This document shows positions 8,400 to 17,135 of a DNA stretch of 51,579 nt, piece after piece (position 1 is the stretch's first letter; each line of letters starts with the position of its first letter). Position numbers and translations under genes: made by a program. The notes beneath the pieces were generated by a model. It searched no databases. It had not been told where the DNA came from and worked only from the letters and a program-made list of their open reading frames with translations. The stretch spans positions 1 through 51,579 of the forward strand of contig JAEXHR010000319.1 of the NCBI GenBank assembly GCA_023449855.1, given 5' to 3'. This stretch comes from Pseudomonadota bacterium (GTDB taxonomy: Bacteria > Pseudomonadota > Alphaproteobacteria > Rhizobiales > Xanthobacteraceae).

Positions 8400-9548
8400 A
8401 TGTGGGATGAAAGCCGCCGCTCGGCTGCCTTGCAGGGATACGGGATTGCCGAGGCTTCCGTGGGCGGAGACTTCGCCGATTTCGTTGCGATCGCATCCGA
8501 CATCTGCAACACGCCCATCGCGGAGATCAATCTCGTCGATCATGTCCGGCACTGGACCTTGACGGGAATTGATTATGGCGATTGCGAGTTACCGCTGGAA
8601 AGGTCAATTTGCGCACAGGCCATTCGTCAGAGCGATGTGTTCGTGATTCCGGATCTGTCGACCGATGATCGTTTCCGGACAAATCCCTTGGTGGTCGGGG
8701 AACCGAAGTTGCGTTTCTACGCCGGCGCAGTGCTGGAGACGCCGGCAGGTCAGCGGGTGGGGACCATTTGCGTTCTCGATCGGAAGCCACGGCCGGAAGG
8801 ACTGTCCGACCGTCAGGCCTTCACACTGAAGGCATTGGCGCGCCAGATTGTGACACAGTTCGAATTGCGCCGGGCCATGCGCGATATCCGCGACGGAAAT
8901 GCTGCACGCGATCGGCTGCAGGCATCGCTGAACGAGAAAGATGCGCTGCTGAAGGAGGTGCATCATCGCGTCAAGAATAACCTGCAGCTCATCAGCAGCC
9001 TGCTGAATTTGCAGGCGTCGCGCATCGCCGATCCCGTCACTGCGTCTCTCTTCGTCGATAGTCGCAACCGCGTGCGCTCCATGGCGCTTGTGCATGAAAA
9101 TCTCTATCGCGCCGGCAGTTTCGAGGGGATCGCGATCGAGGCGCATATTCTCAGTCTGTGCTCGCATCTGCGCAGGGCTTATGGCGCGTCCGGTATCGAG
9201 ATGGTGGCCTATAGCGATGACATTACACTCGATCTTGACCGTGCCATCTCCTGCGGGTTGATCATCAACGAGCTGGTGTCGAACGCCTTCAAGCATGCTT
9301 TTGTCGGAGCGAACTCGGGACGTATCCTGGTGTCATTCCGGCGTCAGCCCAGTGGTCTTTGTGAATTGGTGGTCGCCGACGATGGCATCGGCATGGCAGG
9401 AGGTGTCGACATTGTCGATGCCATGTCGCTCGGGCTGCAGCTCGTGCATGACCTGGTGGAGCAACTAGGCGGTCGCATCGTGATCGAACGTGTTCTTGGC
9501 ACCCGATGCGTGGTGAGTTTCGACGATGCGGAGAGGGGGGCCACATGA
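8400..9548 (+). CDS. GAF-domain sensor histidine kinase (HisKA_2 type)
   Basis: A 382-residue cytosolic kinase: GAF domain at about residues 5-165 (SDICNTPIAEINLVD is characteristic), a short coiled coil, the HisKA_2 phospho-acceptor box KEVHHRVKNNLQLISS with His188/His189, and a HATPase_c domain (INELVSNAFKHAF N-box, VADDGIGM G-box). No membrane segments, so it likely senses an internal signal. ATG 8400 is chosen because GAF homology starts immediately after it; ATG 8352 would add 16 residues. It overlaps the next gene by ATGA, making this a two-component module together with the hybrid protein and the FixJ-like regulator. Confidence 0.85.
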   Translation: MWDESRRSAALQGYGIAEASVGGDFADFVAIASDICNTPIAEINLVDHVRHWTLTGIDYGDCELPLERSICAQAIRQSDVFVIPDLSTDDRFRTNPLVVGEPKLRFYAGAVLETPAGQRVGTICVLDRKPRPEGLSDRQAFTLKALARQIVTQFELRRAMRDIRDGNAARDRLQASLNEKDALLKEVHHRVKNNLQLISSLLNLQASRIADPVTASLFVDSRNRVRSMALVHENLYRAGSFEGIAIEAHILSLCSHLRRAYGASGIEMVAYSDDITLDLDRAISCGLIINELVSNAFKHAFVGANSGRILVSFRRQPSGLCELVVADDGIGMAGGVDIVDAMSLGLQLVHDLVEQLGGRIVIERVLGTRCVVSFDDAERGAT

Positions 9549-10654
9549 TCAGGCGGGCGCGGGTCATGGTGGTAGAAGACGATCGTATCGTCGCGCGCGA
9601 CATCAGCGAGCAGCTCGGCCGTATCGGCCATACGGTCATCGGTGTGACGGCTTCTGGCGAGGCCGCGGTGGCGCTGGCCGCGAGCAGCCGGCCGGATCTG
9701 ATCCTGATGGATGTGCGGCTCGAGGGTCGGATCGACGGGATCGATGCCGCCTGCGAAATTCGCGCCACGAGTCAGATCCCGGTGGTCTTTCTCACCGCCT
9801 ATGCGGATGACGAGACCATTCGGCGTGCGGGAGCAGCCGAGCCGTTCGGTTACCTGCTGAAGCCGTTCGAGGATCTGCAGCTTCGGACGGCAATCGAAAT
9901 GGCGCTGCATCGCAGGCGCGCCGAAGAGGCCCTGCGCGCCGCGCAGGCGGATATCTCCCGGATGTCGCGTCTCACCACCATGGGGCAACTCACGGCCTCG
10001 ATCGCCCATGAGGTCAATCAGCCTTTGATGGCGGTTGCAATGAATGCGGAAGCCTGCGTGCGCTGGCTCGAACCCGGCCGCAGCGATATCGGGGAAGCTC
10101 GCGCCGCAGCCGAGCGTGCCATCGATGAAGCCCATCGCGCCGGTGCCATCATCGCCCGCGTACGCTCCGTTGCGCGCAATGCACCGATCTCGTTCGAAGC
10201 GCTCGATCTTAACGAGACGATCGAAACCACGCTGTCAATCGTTCGTCCCGAATTGAACGGCAAGGGCATCGCACTCGAGACTGATTTTTCCAACGCGCGC
10301 CTGCTCGTGGTGGGAGACGGTGTTCTGCTGCAGCAGGTCATTCTCAACCTGATATCGAATGCTGCGGATGCCGTAGCGGGCGCGGACGGCAGGGAGCGCC
10401 GTGTCGTTGTCAGGTCACGTTTGGAATCTGTTGACGACGTCTTCGTTGCTGTCGACGATGGAGGCGCCGGTATCGAGCCTGGATTGCGCGATCAGATATT
10501 CGAGCCGTTCTTCACTACAAAGACGGATGGTATCGGTATGGGGCTGGCGATCTGCAGGTCCATCATCACCGCCCATCACGGACATCTCTGGAGTGAGCCC
10601 CGTCGGCCACACGGCACGCGCCTGTGTTTCAAGCTGCCGCGTTGTCAGATATAG
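9545..10654 (+). CDS. Receiver-histidine kinase hybrid
   Basis: A 369-residue protein with an N-terminal receiver (acidic Glu11/Asp12/Asp13, phospho-acceptor Asp56 in LILMDVRLEG, Lys106 in LLKPFE), a linker helix, and a kinase core: the HisKA box ASIAHEVNQPL with His155, N-box NLISNAADAV, and FFTTKTDGIGMGLAI. A receiver in front of a kinase is the reverse of the usual hybrid order and suggests that phosphorylation by the preceding GAF kinase controls this kinase's output. The start ATG overlaps the previous stop by four bases. It probably phosphorylates the regulator encoded next. Confidence 0.85.
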   Translation: MIRRARVMVVEDDRIVARDISEQLGRIGHTVIGVTASGEAAVALAASSRPDLILMDVRLEGRIDGIDAACEIRATSQIPVVFLTAYADDETIRRAGAAEPFGYLLKPFEDLQLRTAIEMALHRRRAEEALRAAQADISRMSRLTTMGQLTASIAHEVNQPLMAVAMNAEACVRWLEPGRSDIGEARAAAERAIDEAHRAGAIIARVRSVARNAPISFEALDLNETIETTLSIVRPELNGKGIALETDFSNARLLVVGDGVLLQQVILNLISNAADAVAGADGRERRVVVRSRLESVDDVFVAVDDGGAGIEPGLRDQIFEPFFTTKTDGIGMGLAICRSIITAHHGHLWSEPRRPHGTRLCFKLPRCQI

Positions 10655-10673
10655 GCATGATGTGATCGACAGC

Positions 10674-11303
10674 ATGTCCACATCCTCAGCCATCGTCGCC
10701 GTCATCGATGACGACAAGGGCATCCGTGAGGCGCTCGACGGCATGCTGCGGTCGGCGGGACTGTTCGTCGTCTGCTTCGCGTCGACGCAGGCATATCTGG
10801 CGTATCCCGATCGTGCGCGGGTCAATTGCATCGTCCTCGACGTTCATTTGCCGGAGCGCAGCGGGCTCGATTTCCTCGACGACGTCGTTCGGCTCGAGGT
10901 GACGACGCCGATCATCGTGATAAGCGGTTTCGCCGATATCCCGATGTCGGTCCGTGCGATGAAGGCCGGCGCAGTGGAGTTTCTCACCAAGCCTGTGCGC
11001 GCTATGGATCTCCTTGCGGCAGTAGAGCTCGCGGTGGCTCGTGACCGTGCGCTGCGCTCGGCGAGCAGTGTTTTGTTCGAGCTGAAGACGAGCTACGAGA
11101 CGCTGACCACGCGCGAGCGTGAGGTGTTCATGCATGTGGCAACTGGCATGATGAACAAGCAGGTTGCTGCTGCGATCGGTATCAGCGAGGCGACCGTCAA
11201 GCTGCATCGCGGCACGCTGATGCGCAAGATGCAGGCGAATTCGATTGCGGATCTCGTCCGCATGGCCGATCGCCTCGGTGTCGAATTGCCTCCGTCCGCC
11301 TAG
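10674..11303 (+). CDS. FixJ/NarL-type response regulator
   Basis: A 209-residue regulator: receiver domain at about 5-120 with Asp12-Asp14 acidic pocket, phospho-acceptor Asp56 (IVLDVHLP) and Lys in LTKPV; LuxR-type helix-turn-helix at about 143-200 (LTTREREVFMHVATGMMNKQVAAAIGISEATVK, split here: LTTREREVF and GISEATVKLHRGTLM). The start at 10674 follows 19 bases after the hybrid kinase; a GTG at 10662 is possible. It is the likely output of the two upstream kinases. An 18-bp perfect palindrome sits across its stop codon and could be an operator for this or the AraC gene. Confidence 0.85.
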   Translation: MSTSSAIVAVIDDDKGIREALDGMLRSAGLFVVCFASTQAYLAYPDRARVNCIVLDVHLPERSGLDFLDDVVRLEVTTPIIVISGFADIPMSVRAMKAGAVEFLTKPVRAMDLLAAVELAVARDRALRSASSVLFELKTSYETLTTREREVFMHVATGMMNKQVAAAIGISEATVKLHRGTLMRKMQANSIADLVRMADRLGVELPPSA

Positions 11304-11316
11304 ACCTAGGTCTAGG
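11299..11316. promoter_or_regulatory. 18-bp perfect palindrome, candidate operator
   Basis: CCTAGACCTAGGTCTAGG is identical to its own reverse complement. It overlaps the TAG stop of the response-regulator gene (11301-11303) and lies about 140 bases upstream of the AraC-type gene. CTAG-containing palindromes are rare in such genomes, so its exact symmetry is notable. A dimeric regulator site is the natural inference; which protein binds is unknown. Confidence 0.5.
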
Positions 11317-11406
11317 TCGCCTCGACTACTCGCCAATTGTTACTGGCCGCCGTGTTCTGCATGGTGGAAAAATCGCAATATGGCCACGCGCAACGAGAGG
11401 TTTTGA

Positions 11407-11463
11407 ATGGCGAGTCTTGATCGTCTCATCGTTCGGCGTCGTGGGACTGCGACGCATGCTTGA
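11407..11463 (+). CDS. Possible 18-codon leader ORF overlapping the AraC-type start
   Basis: ATG at 11407 follows GAGAGG (11395-11400) at good spacing and encodes MASLDRLIVRRRGTATHA before TGA at 11461-11463. Its end overlaps the AraC-type ATG at 11456 (ATGCTTGA), so it could couple translation. The 12-mer CTTGATCGTCTC occurs both here (11415) and just after the AraC start (11458), 43 bases apart, so a small duplication with frame shift of the original N-terminus is an alternative explanation. Confidence 0.35.
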   Translation: MASLDRLIVRRRGTATHA

Positions 11464-12373
11464 TCGTCTCGGCGCGGCATCGGGCACCGCCCCTCCGAAC
11501 ACCGATCTGTTCGGCTGCCCGTCCAGTAAGCTCGGCAAGAATCAGGAGCTGCAAGGTTCCGGCGTTCGTTTCTTTCGCAAGAGCAGCGACGATCCGGATC
11601 TCGGCAGGGTCGCCACTGAAGCGGATGATCGCGGTTTTCTCATCGGCGTCTCACGGGCAGCGGGCCATCGTCGCCGCATCTTTCATCCGTTCCATGCCAC
11701 CGAACATCAGTTCGAGCATGGCTCGATCTATATCCGCAATCTCGCTGACAGATATCGCGCGGACCTGAACGGCGCATTCGACTTTGTCTTGCTGGAAATG
11801 TCGCGCGCATTCCTGGTTGAGCTGGCGAAGGAACATGGCTGGCGCGGCGGGATTGGTCTCGTCTGCCGTGCCGGCACGATTGATCCGGTGCTGTCGCATC
11901 TCGTTGCCGCAGCCGAGCCGCTGCTCGAGGACAACGGCAAGGCAAGTCCGCTGTTTGTCGAGCAGCTCGGCACCACGATTGGCATCCACTTGATCGAAAA
12001 TTATGCTGCTGCGGATCACGTTGCGGATGCGCCTCGTCAGGCCCAGTTGTCGCGCACCCAGCTCGTGATCGCATGCGAGATGCTGACAGGACATGTCGGC
12101 GATGATCTGTCGATCGCGGCCGTTGCGCGTGCATGCGGTCTGTCGCGCGGCTACTTCATTCGTGGCTTCAAGGAGGCCACGGGCAAGACGCCGCATCAGT
12201 GGGTGCTCTCGCAGCGTGTTGAGCAGGCGCGCGGGATGCTGATCAGCTCCGACATGTCGCTCGCCGATATCGCGCTTGCGTGTGGCTTTGCCGATCAAAG
12301 CCATTTCACGCGGGTATTCTCGCGTGTCACGGGCCTCCCGCCCGGCAGCTGGCGCCGTGCGACGCGCAGCTAG
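11456..12373 (+). CDS. AraC-family transcriptional regulator
   Basis: From ATG 11456 the product has 305 residues. The last 100 (about 205-303) are the AraC double helix-turn-helix: LSIAAVARACGLSRGYFIRGFK and then MSLADIALACGFADQSHFTRVF (each given here only in part), with the typical GLPPGSWRR end. The N-terminal 190 residues are an unrecognised effector domain. Start choice is uncertain because the ribosome site in front of 11456 is weak and a leader ORF overlaps it; TTG 11417 is the longest alternative. It is placed downstream of the two-component block and likely controls the operon at 1029-8289 or itself. Confidence 0.8.
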   Translation: MLDRLGAASGTAPPNTDLFGCPSSKLGKNQELQGSGVRFFRKSSDDPDLGRVATEADDRGFLIGVSRAAGHRRRIFHPFHATEHQFEHGSIYIRNLADRYRADLNGAFDFVLLEMSRAFLVELAKEHGWRGGIGLVCRAGTIDPVLSHLVAAAEPLLEDNGKASPLFVEQLGTTIGIHLIENYAAADHVADAPRQAQLSRTQLVIACEMLTGHVGDDLSIAAVARACGLSRGYFIRGFKEATGKTPHQWVLSQRVEQARGMLISSDMSLADIALACGFADQSHFTRVFSRVTGLPPGSWRRATRS

Positions 12374-12419
12374 CCGGTGTGTTTCCCGATGACCTCGGCT
12401 CTTCGTGACGAGGTGGTCT

Positions 12420-14234
12420 TTATGTGTTGGAGAGACTCGCGATGTAATTTCGCCATCCGCCGAACTCGGACACGTCCTTGGCGCCGACCAGGCCCTCGGC
12501 TTCGACGATGAAGCCTTTGGGTGATGTGCCGTCTGCCAGTCGCGTCGTTCCGATGCCCAATGGGGCCGGGACGGCGGTCATGAAATCGCCCAGTGCTTGC
12601 GCCGACAAAGCCCAGACCTCCGTCGCGATCGGCGAACCGGTCCCTGCAGCGACGCGCAGCAGGCCGGGCCGCGGCGGCTGCCCGCCGGCAAGCGCGAACA
12701 GCTTGTAGTCGGGCTGTGTATCGCTCGCACGCAGCAAACGCGCGCCGCGATTGGCCAGTTCGTGATTGAGTGGCATGCCCGACAGATGCGCGCCAACCAC
12801 GGCGAGCTCGATTTCGCCTGGGAGCGCTGACCGCTGTCCGCCTTTGGCTGGGGGCACCGGGGATCGGCTTGCACCAAGTCTGTCCTGCGTCAGCGGATGA
12901 AGCCTGGCGCCGATGGCTGCGAGGAGGCCGTCCTTGCCGCGCGGGGCGATCAGCGTGACGCCAGAGGGAAAACCGTCGGCGCGTGATGTGCCGGGCACAG
13001 CGAGCGCGCAGAGGTCGAGCAGGTTGACGAAGTTGGTGTAGGTGCCGAGTTCGCTGTTCGGCGCGATGGGGTCGGCTTCGAGATCCGCGGTCGTGCGTGG
13101 GCGAGGATAGGTAGGCACGACCAGCACATCGATCTGCGACCAGATGGCGTCGGCCGCCCGCCGCAGCTCGGCAAGCTTGTAGATTCCGGCGAACGCATCG
13201 GCCGCGCTCATGCGGGTTGCGCTGCCAATGATTGACCGCGTGGTCTGATACATCTGCTCGGGTGTGGCTTCGATGAACGGGCGGATCGCCTGATAGCGCT
13301 CCGCGACCCAAGGGCCGGTATAGAGCAGCGCTGCGACATCGAACATCGGCGTCATATCGACGGGCACGGGTGATCTGCCCCTCGTCGCGGATGGCAGCAT
13401 GTCCAGCGTCGCATCGAAGGCGTTCGTTGAGAGCGTGTCGCCGCCAAAGCGCCGGCTGTTGCGGTCGGGCATGCCGATGCGCAGACTGGGCGGTAGTGCA
13501 CCCGGCTGCGCAGCGACCGGGAGCGCGCGCGAATAGGCGTCGCTGGCATCGAAGCCGGCCATCACGCGATAGGCGCAATCGGCATCGGCGACCGTGCCGG
13601 CAAAGACGGAGATCGTATCGAGCGTGCGGCAGGCCGGCGCGACGCCCGATGTGGAAACACTGCCGAGCGACGGCTTGAGGCCAACGATGTTGTTCAGGCC
13701 CGCCGGCACCCGGCCGGAGCCGGCTGTGTCAGTGCCGAGTGCAAAGCTGACGAGGCCATGGCCGACGGCGACGGCGGATCCCGAGCTCGAGCCGCCCGGG
13801 ACATAGCGATCGTCGATGGCATTGCGGGGAATGGGATAGGGGCTGCGAACGCCGACGAGGCCGGTGGCAAACTGATCGAGGTTGGTCTTGCCGATCAGGA
13901 GCGCGCCGGCATTGAGCAGCTTCTGGACGGCGAAGGCGGTCTGTGAGGGCGTGTAGGCGAATGCAGGGCAGGCGGCCGTGGTCGGGATGCCCGCGACGTC
14001 GATATTGTCCTTCACAGCGAAGGGGATGCCCCAGAGCGGGAAGGCAGCCGGATCGAATGGCGGCAAGGCCTCTGCAGCGGCGCGGGCCGCATCTTCCGAC
14101 ACCAGCGCAATGAAGATGCCGGGGTCATCGACCTCCGCAATGCGACGATACACGTCTGCGACAGTCTGCGCCGGTGACAGGCCGTCGGCATAGGCCGCGT
14201 GCAACTGCGCGATCGTGGGAAATGTCTCCGACAT
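12420..14234 (-). CDS. atzF: Allophanate hydrolase, AtzF type
   Basis: Converts allophanate to ammonia and carbon dioxide. The 604-residue length equals that of AtzF from Pseudomonas sp. ADP (605 as I recall). Amidase-signature triad: Lys75 (FAVKDNID), cis-Ser149 (GGSSSGS) and Ser173 (TDTAGSGR), with the correct 24-residue spacing. The C-terminal 150 residues (about 455-604) form the small extra domain typical of allophanate hydrolases (VGAHLSGMPLNHEL ... GFIVEAEGL). Start: ATG at 14234 has AAGGA six bases upstream; ATGs at 14240 and 14249 are alternatives. Divergent from the importer operon carrying atzG/E/H-like genes. No biotin urea carboxylase is adjacent, so allophanate would come from AtzH-type chemistry or from elsewhere. 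Confidence 0.88.
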   Translation of the reverse strand: MSETFPTIAQLHAAYADGLSPAQTVADVYRRIAEVDDPGIFIALVSEDAARAAAEALPPFDPAAFPLWGIPFAVKDNIDVAGIPTTAACPAFAYTPSQTAFAVQKLLNAGALLIGKTNLDQFATGLVGVRSPYPIPRNAIDDRYVPGGSSSGSAVAVGHGLVSFALGTDTAGSGRVPAGLNNIVGLKPSLGSVSTSGVAPACRTLDTISVFAGTVADADCAYRVMAGFDASDAYSRALPVAAQPGALPPSLRIGMPDRNSRRFGGDTLSTNAFDATLDMLPSATRGRSPVPVDMTPMFDVAALLYTGPWVAERYQAIRPFIEATPEQMYQTTRSIIGSATRMSAADAFAGIYKLAELRRAADAIWSQIDVLVVPTYPRPRTTADLEADPIAPNSELGTYTNFVNLLDLCALAVPGTSRADGFPSGVTLIAPRGKDGLLAAIGARLHPLTQDRLGASRSPVPPAKGGQRSALPGEIELAVVGAHLSGMPLNHELANRGARLLRASDTQPDYKLFALAGGQPPRPGLLRVAAGTGSPIATEVWALSAQALGDFMTAVPAPLGIGTTRLADGTSPKGFIVEAEGLVGAKDVSEFGGWRNYIASLSNT

Positions 14235-14253
14235 CTTCATTCCTTGCATCTTC

Positions 14254-14276
14254 TAACCGGCTTTGACGTCCGGTTA
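14254..14276. promoter_or_regulatory. Inverted repeat upstream of atzF, candidate operator
   Basis: TAACCGG (14254-14260) and CCGGTTA (14270-14276) are perfect 7-bp arms around a 9-base spacer, 20 bases upstream of the atzF start. Position and symmetry fit a repressor or activator site; the GntR regulator at 21795 is one candidate binder. Confidence 0.4.
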
Positions 14277-14305
14277 ATACCTGAGCGCGATTCTATTCTG
14301 TCCAA

Positions 14306-14365
14306 AAAACAGGCGAAAGCCATCCGTTTGTATGCATGTATCGGCTGAAAGTTGAGGCCTGTTTT
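14306..14365. promoter_or_regulatory. Spaced inverted repeat upstream of the sigma-54 promoter
   Basis: AAAACAGGC (14306-14314) and GCCTGTTTT (14357-14365) are exact complements with centres about 51 bases apart, roughly five helical turns. They lie 55-115 bases upstream of the -24/-12 element, where activator (enhancer) sites are usual. The pair does not match the NtrC consensus I know, so the activator is unspecified. Confidence 0.3.
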
Positions 14366-14418
14366 CGTGAGGTCAAATAAAAACAAGCACTTAGCTCTCT
14401 CCGGATGAGTTCCGCTGC

Positions 14419-14434
14419 TTGGCACAAACCTTGC
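14419..14434 (+). promoter_or_regulatory. Sigma-54 (RpoN) -24/-12 promoter
   Basis: TTGGCACAAACCTTGC matches the consensus YTGGCACG-N4-TTGC: GG at 14421-14422 and GC at 14433-14434 are separated by exactly 10 bases as required. Transcription should begin near 14446, 31 bases before the substrate-binding-protein ATG at 14477. Sigma-54 control normally means nitrogen limitation (NtrC) or a dedicated enhancer-binding protein, consistent with the nitrogen-releasing enzymes in this operon. Confidence 0.8.
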
Positions 14435-14476
14435 GAGTTACTGCAAATCAAAATTCGTGCCTCGGGAGAGTTGAGA

Positions 14477-16096
14477 ATGAAGCGTCGCGATTTTCTGAAG
14501 GCGGCCACGGGTGCTGCGGCCGGGACCATGGTCTCGGGTCCGGCGATCTGGTCGGCCGCCAAGGCTGATGCCCGGTCGGAGACCCTGCTGGTGGTGTCCG
14601 AGAGCGGCCCCAACAATCTCGACATCATGGGCGTCGGCACCAATGTGCCCAGCTATGAGGTCGCCTGGAATTGCTACGACCGCCTGATCACTCATGAGAT
14701 GAAAGAGGGACCGGGCGGCGTCACCTATTACGACAAGGACAAGTTCAAGGGCGAGCTCGCCGAAGACATGAATATCGGTGACATGTCGGTGACGTTCAAA
14801 CTGAAGAAGAACGCCAAATTCCAGGACGGCACGCCGGTGACGGCGAAGGACGTGAAATGGTCACTGGATCGCTCCGTTAGTGTCGGCGGCTTCCCGACCT
14901 TCCAGATGAGCGCCGGATCGCTCACCAAGCCCGAGCAGTTCGTCGTCGTCGATGACAACACTGTGCGCGTTGATTTCCTCACCAAGGACAAGTTGACGAT
15001 CCCCGATCTCGCAGTCATCGTGCCGAGCATCATCAATTCGGAACTGGTGAAGAAGAATGCCACGGAGAAGGATCCGTGGGGCCTCGAATACACGAAAATG
15101 AACACGGTCGGCTCCGGCGCCTATAAGGTGACCAAGTGGACGGCCGGCACCGAAGTCATCATGGAGCGCAACGACGCCTGGGTTGGCGGTCCGCTGCCGA
15201 AGATCAAGCGCGTGATCTGGCGCATGGTGCCGCAGGCCGGCAACCGCCGTGCGCTGCTGGAGCGCGGCGATGCCGATATTTCGTATGAATTGCCGAACCA
15301 GGATTTCGCCGAGCTGAAGAAGGCCGGCAAGCTCAACGTCACTTCGGTGCCGATCAGCAATGGCATCCAGTATCTCGGCATGAATGTCACCCAGCCGCCC
15401 TTCAACAATCCTAAGGTGCGCGAAGCCGTCGCATTGGCGATCCCGTATCAGAAGATCATCGATGCCGTGATGTTCGGCCTCGCCAATCCGATGTTCGGTG
15501 CCGCTGCCAGCACTCCGACCGAAGTGAAGTGGCCGCAGGCCACGAAGTACAATACCGACATGGCCAAGGCGAAGGCGCTGATGGTTGAGGCCGGCTATGC
15601 CAACGGTTTCGAGACCACACTGTCCTTCGATCTCGGCTTTGCCGGTGTCAACGAACCGATGTGCATCCTCATTCAGGAAAGCCTCGCGCAGATCGGCATC
15701 AAGACCACGATCAACAAGATCCCGGGCGCCAACTGGCGCACCGAACTCAACAAGAAGGTGCTGCCGCTCTACGTCAACATCTTCTCGGGTTGGCTCGATT
15801 ATCCCGAATACTTCTTCTACTGGTGCTATCGATCCGGCAATTCGATTTTCAACACGATGAACTATTCGTCGCCGGAGATGGACAAGCTGATCGCGGGCGC
15901 CCGCACGGCGGCGGCCACTGGCGACATGGCGACCTACGACAAAGATGTAAAGGGTTTCGTCGATCTCGCTTTCACCGACATCCCGCGCATCCCGCTGTAT
16001 CAGCCCTATCTGAACGTCGCGATGCAGAAGAATGTGTCCGGCTTCCAGTACTGGTTCCATCGCCGGCTCGACTATCGCGCGATGGTCAAGGCTTAA
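14477..16096 (+). CDS. Peptide-type ABC importer substrate-binding protein (SBP_bac_5)
   Basis: A 539-residue periplasmic protein with a clear twin-arginine signal (KRRDFLKAATG) and cleavage near residue 34. The body matches family-5 dipeptide/oligopeptide/nickel binding proteins (LAEDMNIGDMSVTFKLKKN start region, KFQDGTPVTAKDVKWSLDR motif, seen in part). Start ATG 14477 follows GGGAG. It is the first gene after the sigma-54 promoter and is followed 16 bases later by its permease. Given the downstream AtzG-E-H genes the ligand is probably a nitrogenous small compound rather than a peptide; that is inference. Confidence 0.88.
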   Translation: MKRRDFLKAATGAAAGTMVSGPAIWSAAKADARSETLLVVSESGPNNLDIMGVGTNVPSYEVAWNCYDRLITHEMKEGPGGVTYYDKDKFKGELAEDMNIGDMSVTFKLKKNAKFQDGTPVTAKDVKWSLDRSVSVGGFPTFQMSAGSLTKPEQFVVVDDNTVRVDFLTKDKLTIPDLAVIVPSIINSELVKKNATEKDPWGLEYTKMNTVGSGAYKVTKWTAGTEVIMERNDAWVGGPLPKIKRVIWRMVPQAGNRRALLERGDADISYELPNQDFAELKKAGKLNVTSVPISNGIQYLGMNVTQPPFNNPKVREAVALAIPYQKIIDAVMFGLANPMFGAAASTPTEVKWPQATKYNTDMAKAKALMVEAGYANGFETTLSFDLGFAGVNEPMCILIQESLAQIGIKTTINKIPGANWRTELNKKVLPLYVNIFSGWLDYPEYFFYWCYRSGNSIFNTMNYSSPEMDKLIAGARTAAATGDMATYDKDVKGFVDLAFTDIPRIPLYQPYLNVAMQKNVSGFQYWFHRRLDYRAMVKA

Positions 16097-16112
16097 GCAC
16101 CGGGAGATCGTC

Positions 16113-17126
16113 ATGCTCGCACTCATCGGCAAGCGCCTGCTGTTCGCCATCCCAAGTTTGATCGGGGTGGTGATCGTCACGTTCCTGCTGACGCGTGCGT
16201 TGCCCGGCGATCCCGCGGCCTATTTCGCCGGGCCTGCGGCTGACAAGCAGGTGATCGAGGACATCCGCAAGAAGCTTGGTCTCGACAAGCCGCTGATCGA
16301 GCAATTCTTCCGCTATACGGGCGATCTCGCTCAGGGTGATTTCGGCAATTCGCTCACCACCGGCCAGCCGGTGGCGACCGAACTCCGCAATCGTCTGCCG
16401 GCCTCGGCCGAGCTGACTTTGTTGGGGCTTCTAGTTTCCGTCGTCATTGCCATTCCGCTCGGCATTCTTGCGGCGACCAGACCGGGATCGTGGATCGATC
16501 ATCTCTGCCGTGTCACGACCACGGCCGGTGTCTCTCTGCCGGTCTTCTTCACCGGCCTCGTGCTGGTCTATGTGTTCTATTTCAAACTCGGTTGGTCGCC
16601 GGCCCCGCTCGGGCGGCTTGATGTATTTGCGTCCGCTCCGCCGACAGTGACAGGCTTCTATCTCATCGACAGCATTATCGCGCGCGACTGGGAGGCATTC
16701 CGCTCGGCACTGAGCCAGTTGATCCTGCCCACCGCGACGCTCGCGATCTTTTCGCTGGCGCCGATCGCACGCATGACGCGTGCCTCGATGCTGGCAATCC
16801 TGGCGTCTGACTTCGTGCGCACCGCCCGTGCCAGCGGACTGTCACCGGGCAAGGTGATCGTCACTTACGCGTTCCGCAACGCCATGCTGCCGGTCATCAC
16901 CACGCTGTCCATGACCTTCTCCTTCCTGCTCGGCGCCAATGTGCTGGTAGAGAAGGTGTTCGCCTGGCCGGGCATCGGCTCCTACGCGGTGGAGGCCCTG
17001 ATCGCGTCGGATTTCGCGCCGGTGCAGGGCTTCGTGCTCACCATGGCGATCATGTATGTGCTGATCAATCTGATCATCGACATTCTCTACGGCATCATCG
17101 ATCCGCGCGTGCGGCTGGAAGGCTGA
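16113..17126 (+). CDS. ABC importer permease, DppB type
   Basis: A 337-residue inner-membrane protein with six predicted helices. It has the family-typical N-terminus (LIGKRLLFAIPSLIGVVIVTFLLTR, seen in part), the PGDPA motif, and the EAA loop ARASGLSPGKVIVTYAFRNA (20 residues) that docks on the ATPase. It matches dipeptide-type permease B. The ATG at 16113 follows GGGAGA; the next permease begins 9 bases after the stop. It works with the binding protein 14477, permease 17136 and ATPase 18052. Confidence 0.88.
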   Translation: MLALIGKRLLFAIPSLIGVVIVTFLLTRALPGDPAAYFAGPAADKQVIEDIRKKLGLDKPLIEQFFRYTGDLAQGDFGNSLTTGQPVATELRNRLPASAELTLLGLLVSVVIAIPLGILAATRPGSWIDHLCRVTTTAGVSLPVFFTGLVLVYVFYFKLGWSPAPLGRLDVFASAPPTVTGFYLIDSIIARDWEAFRSALSQLILPTATLAIFSLAPIARMTRASMLAILASDFVRTARASGLSPGKVIVTYAFRNAMLPVITTLSMTFSFLLGANVLVEKVFAWPGIGSYAVEALIASDFAPVQGFVLTMAIMYVLINLIIDILYGIIDPRVRLEG

Positions 17127-17135
17127 GGTGACATC

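Noticed and set aside
12392..12414. Possible bidirectional terminator between the AraC-type gene and atzF
   Set aside because: The stem is only six base pairs with an 11-base loop and a weak T-stretch; not strong enough to call.
12370..13578. 402-residue minus-strand frame within atzF
   Set aside because: Same strand as atzF but a different frame, and no domain; atzF has intact catalytic motifs through the same bases.
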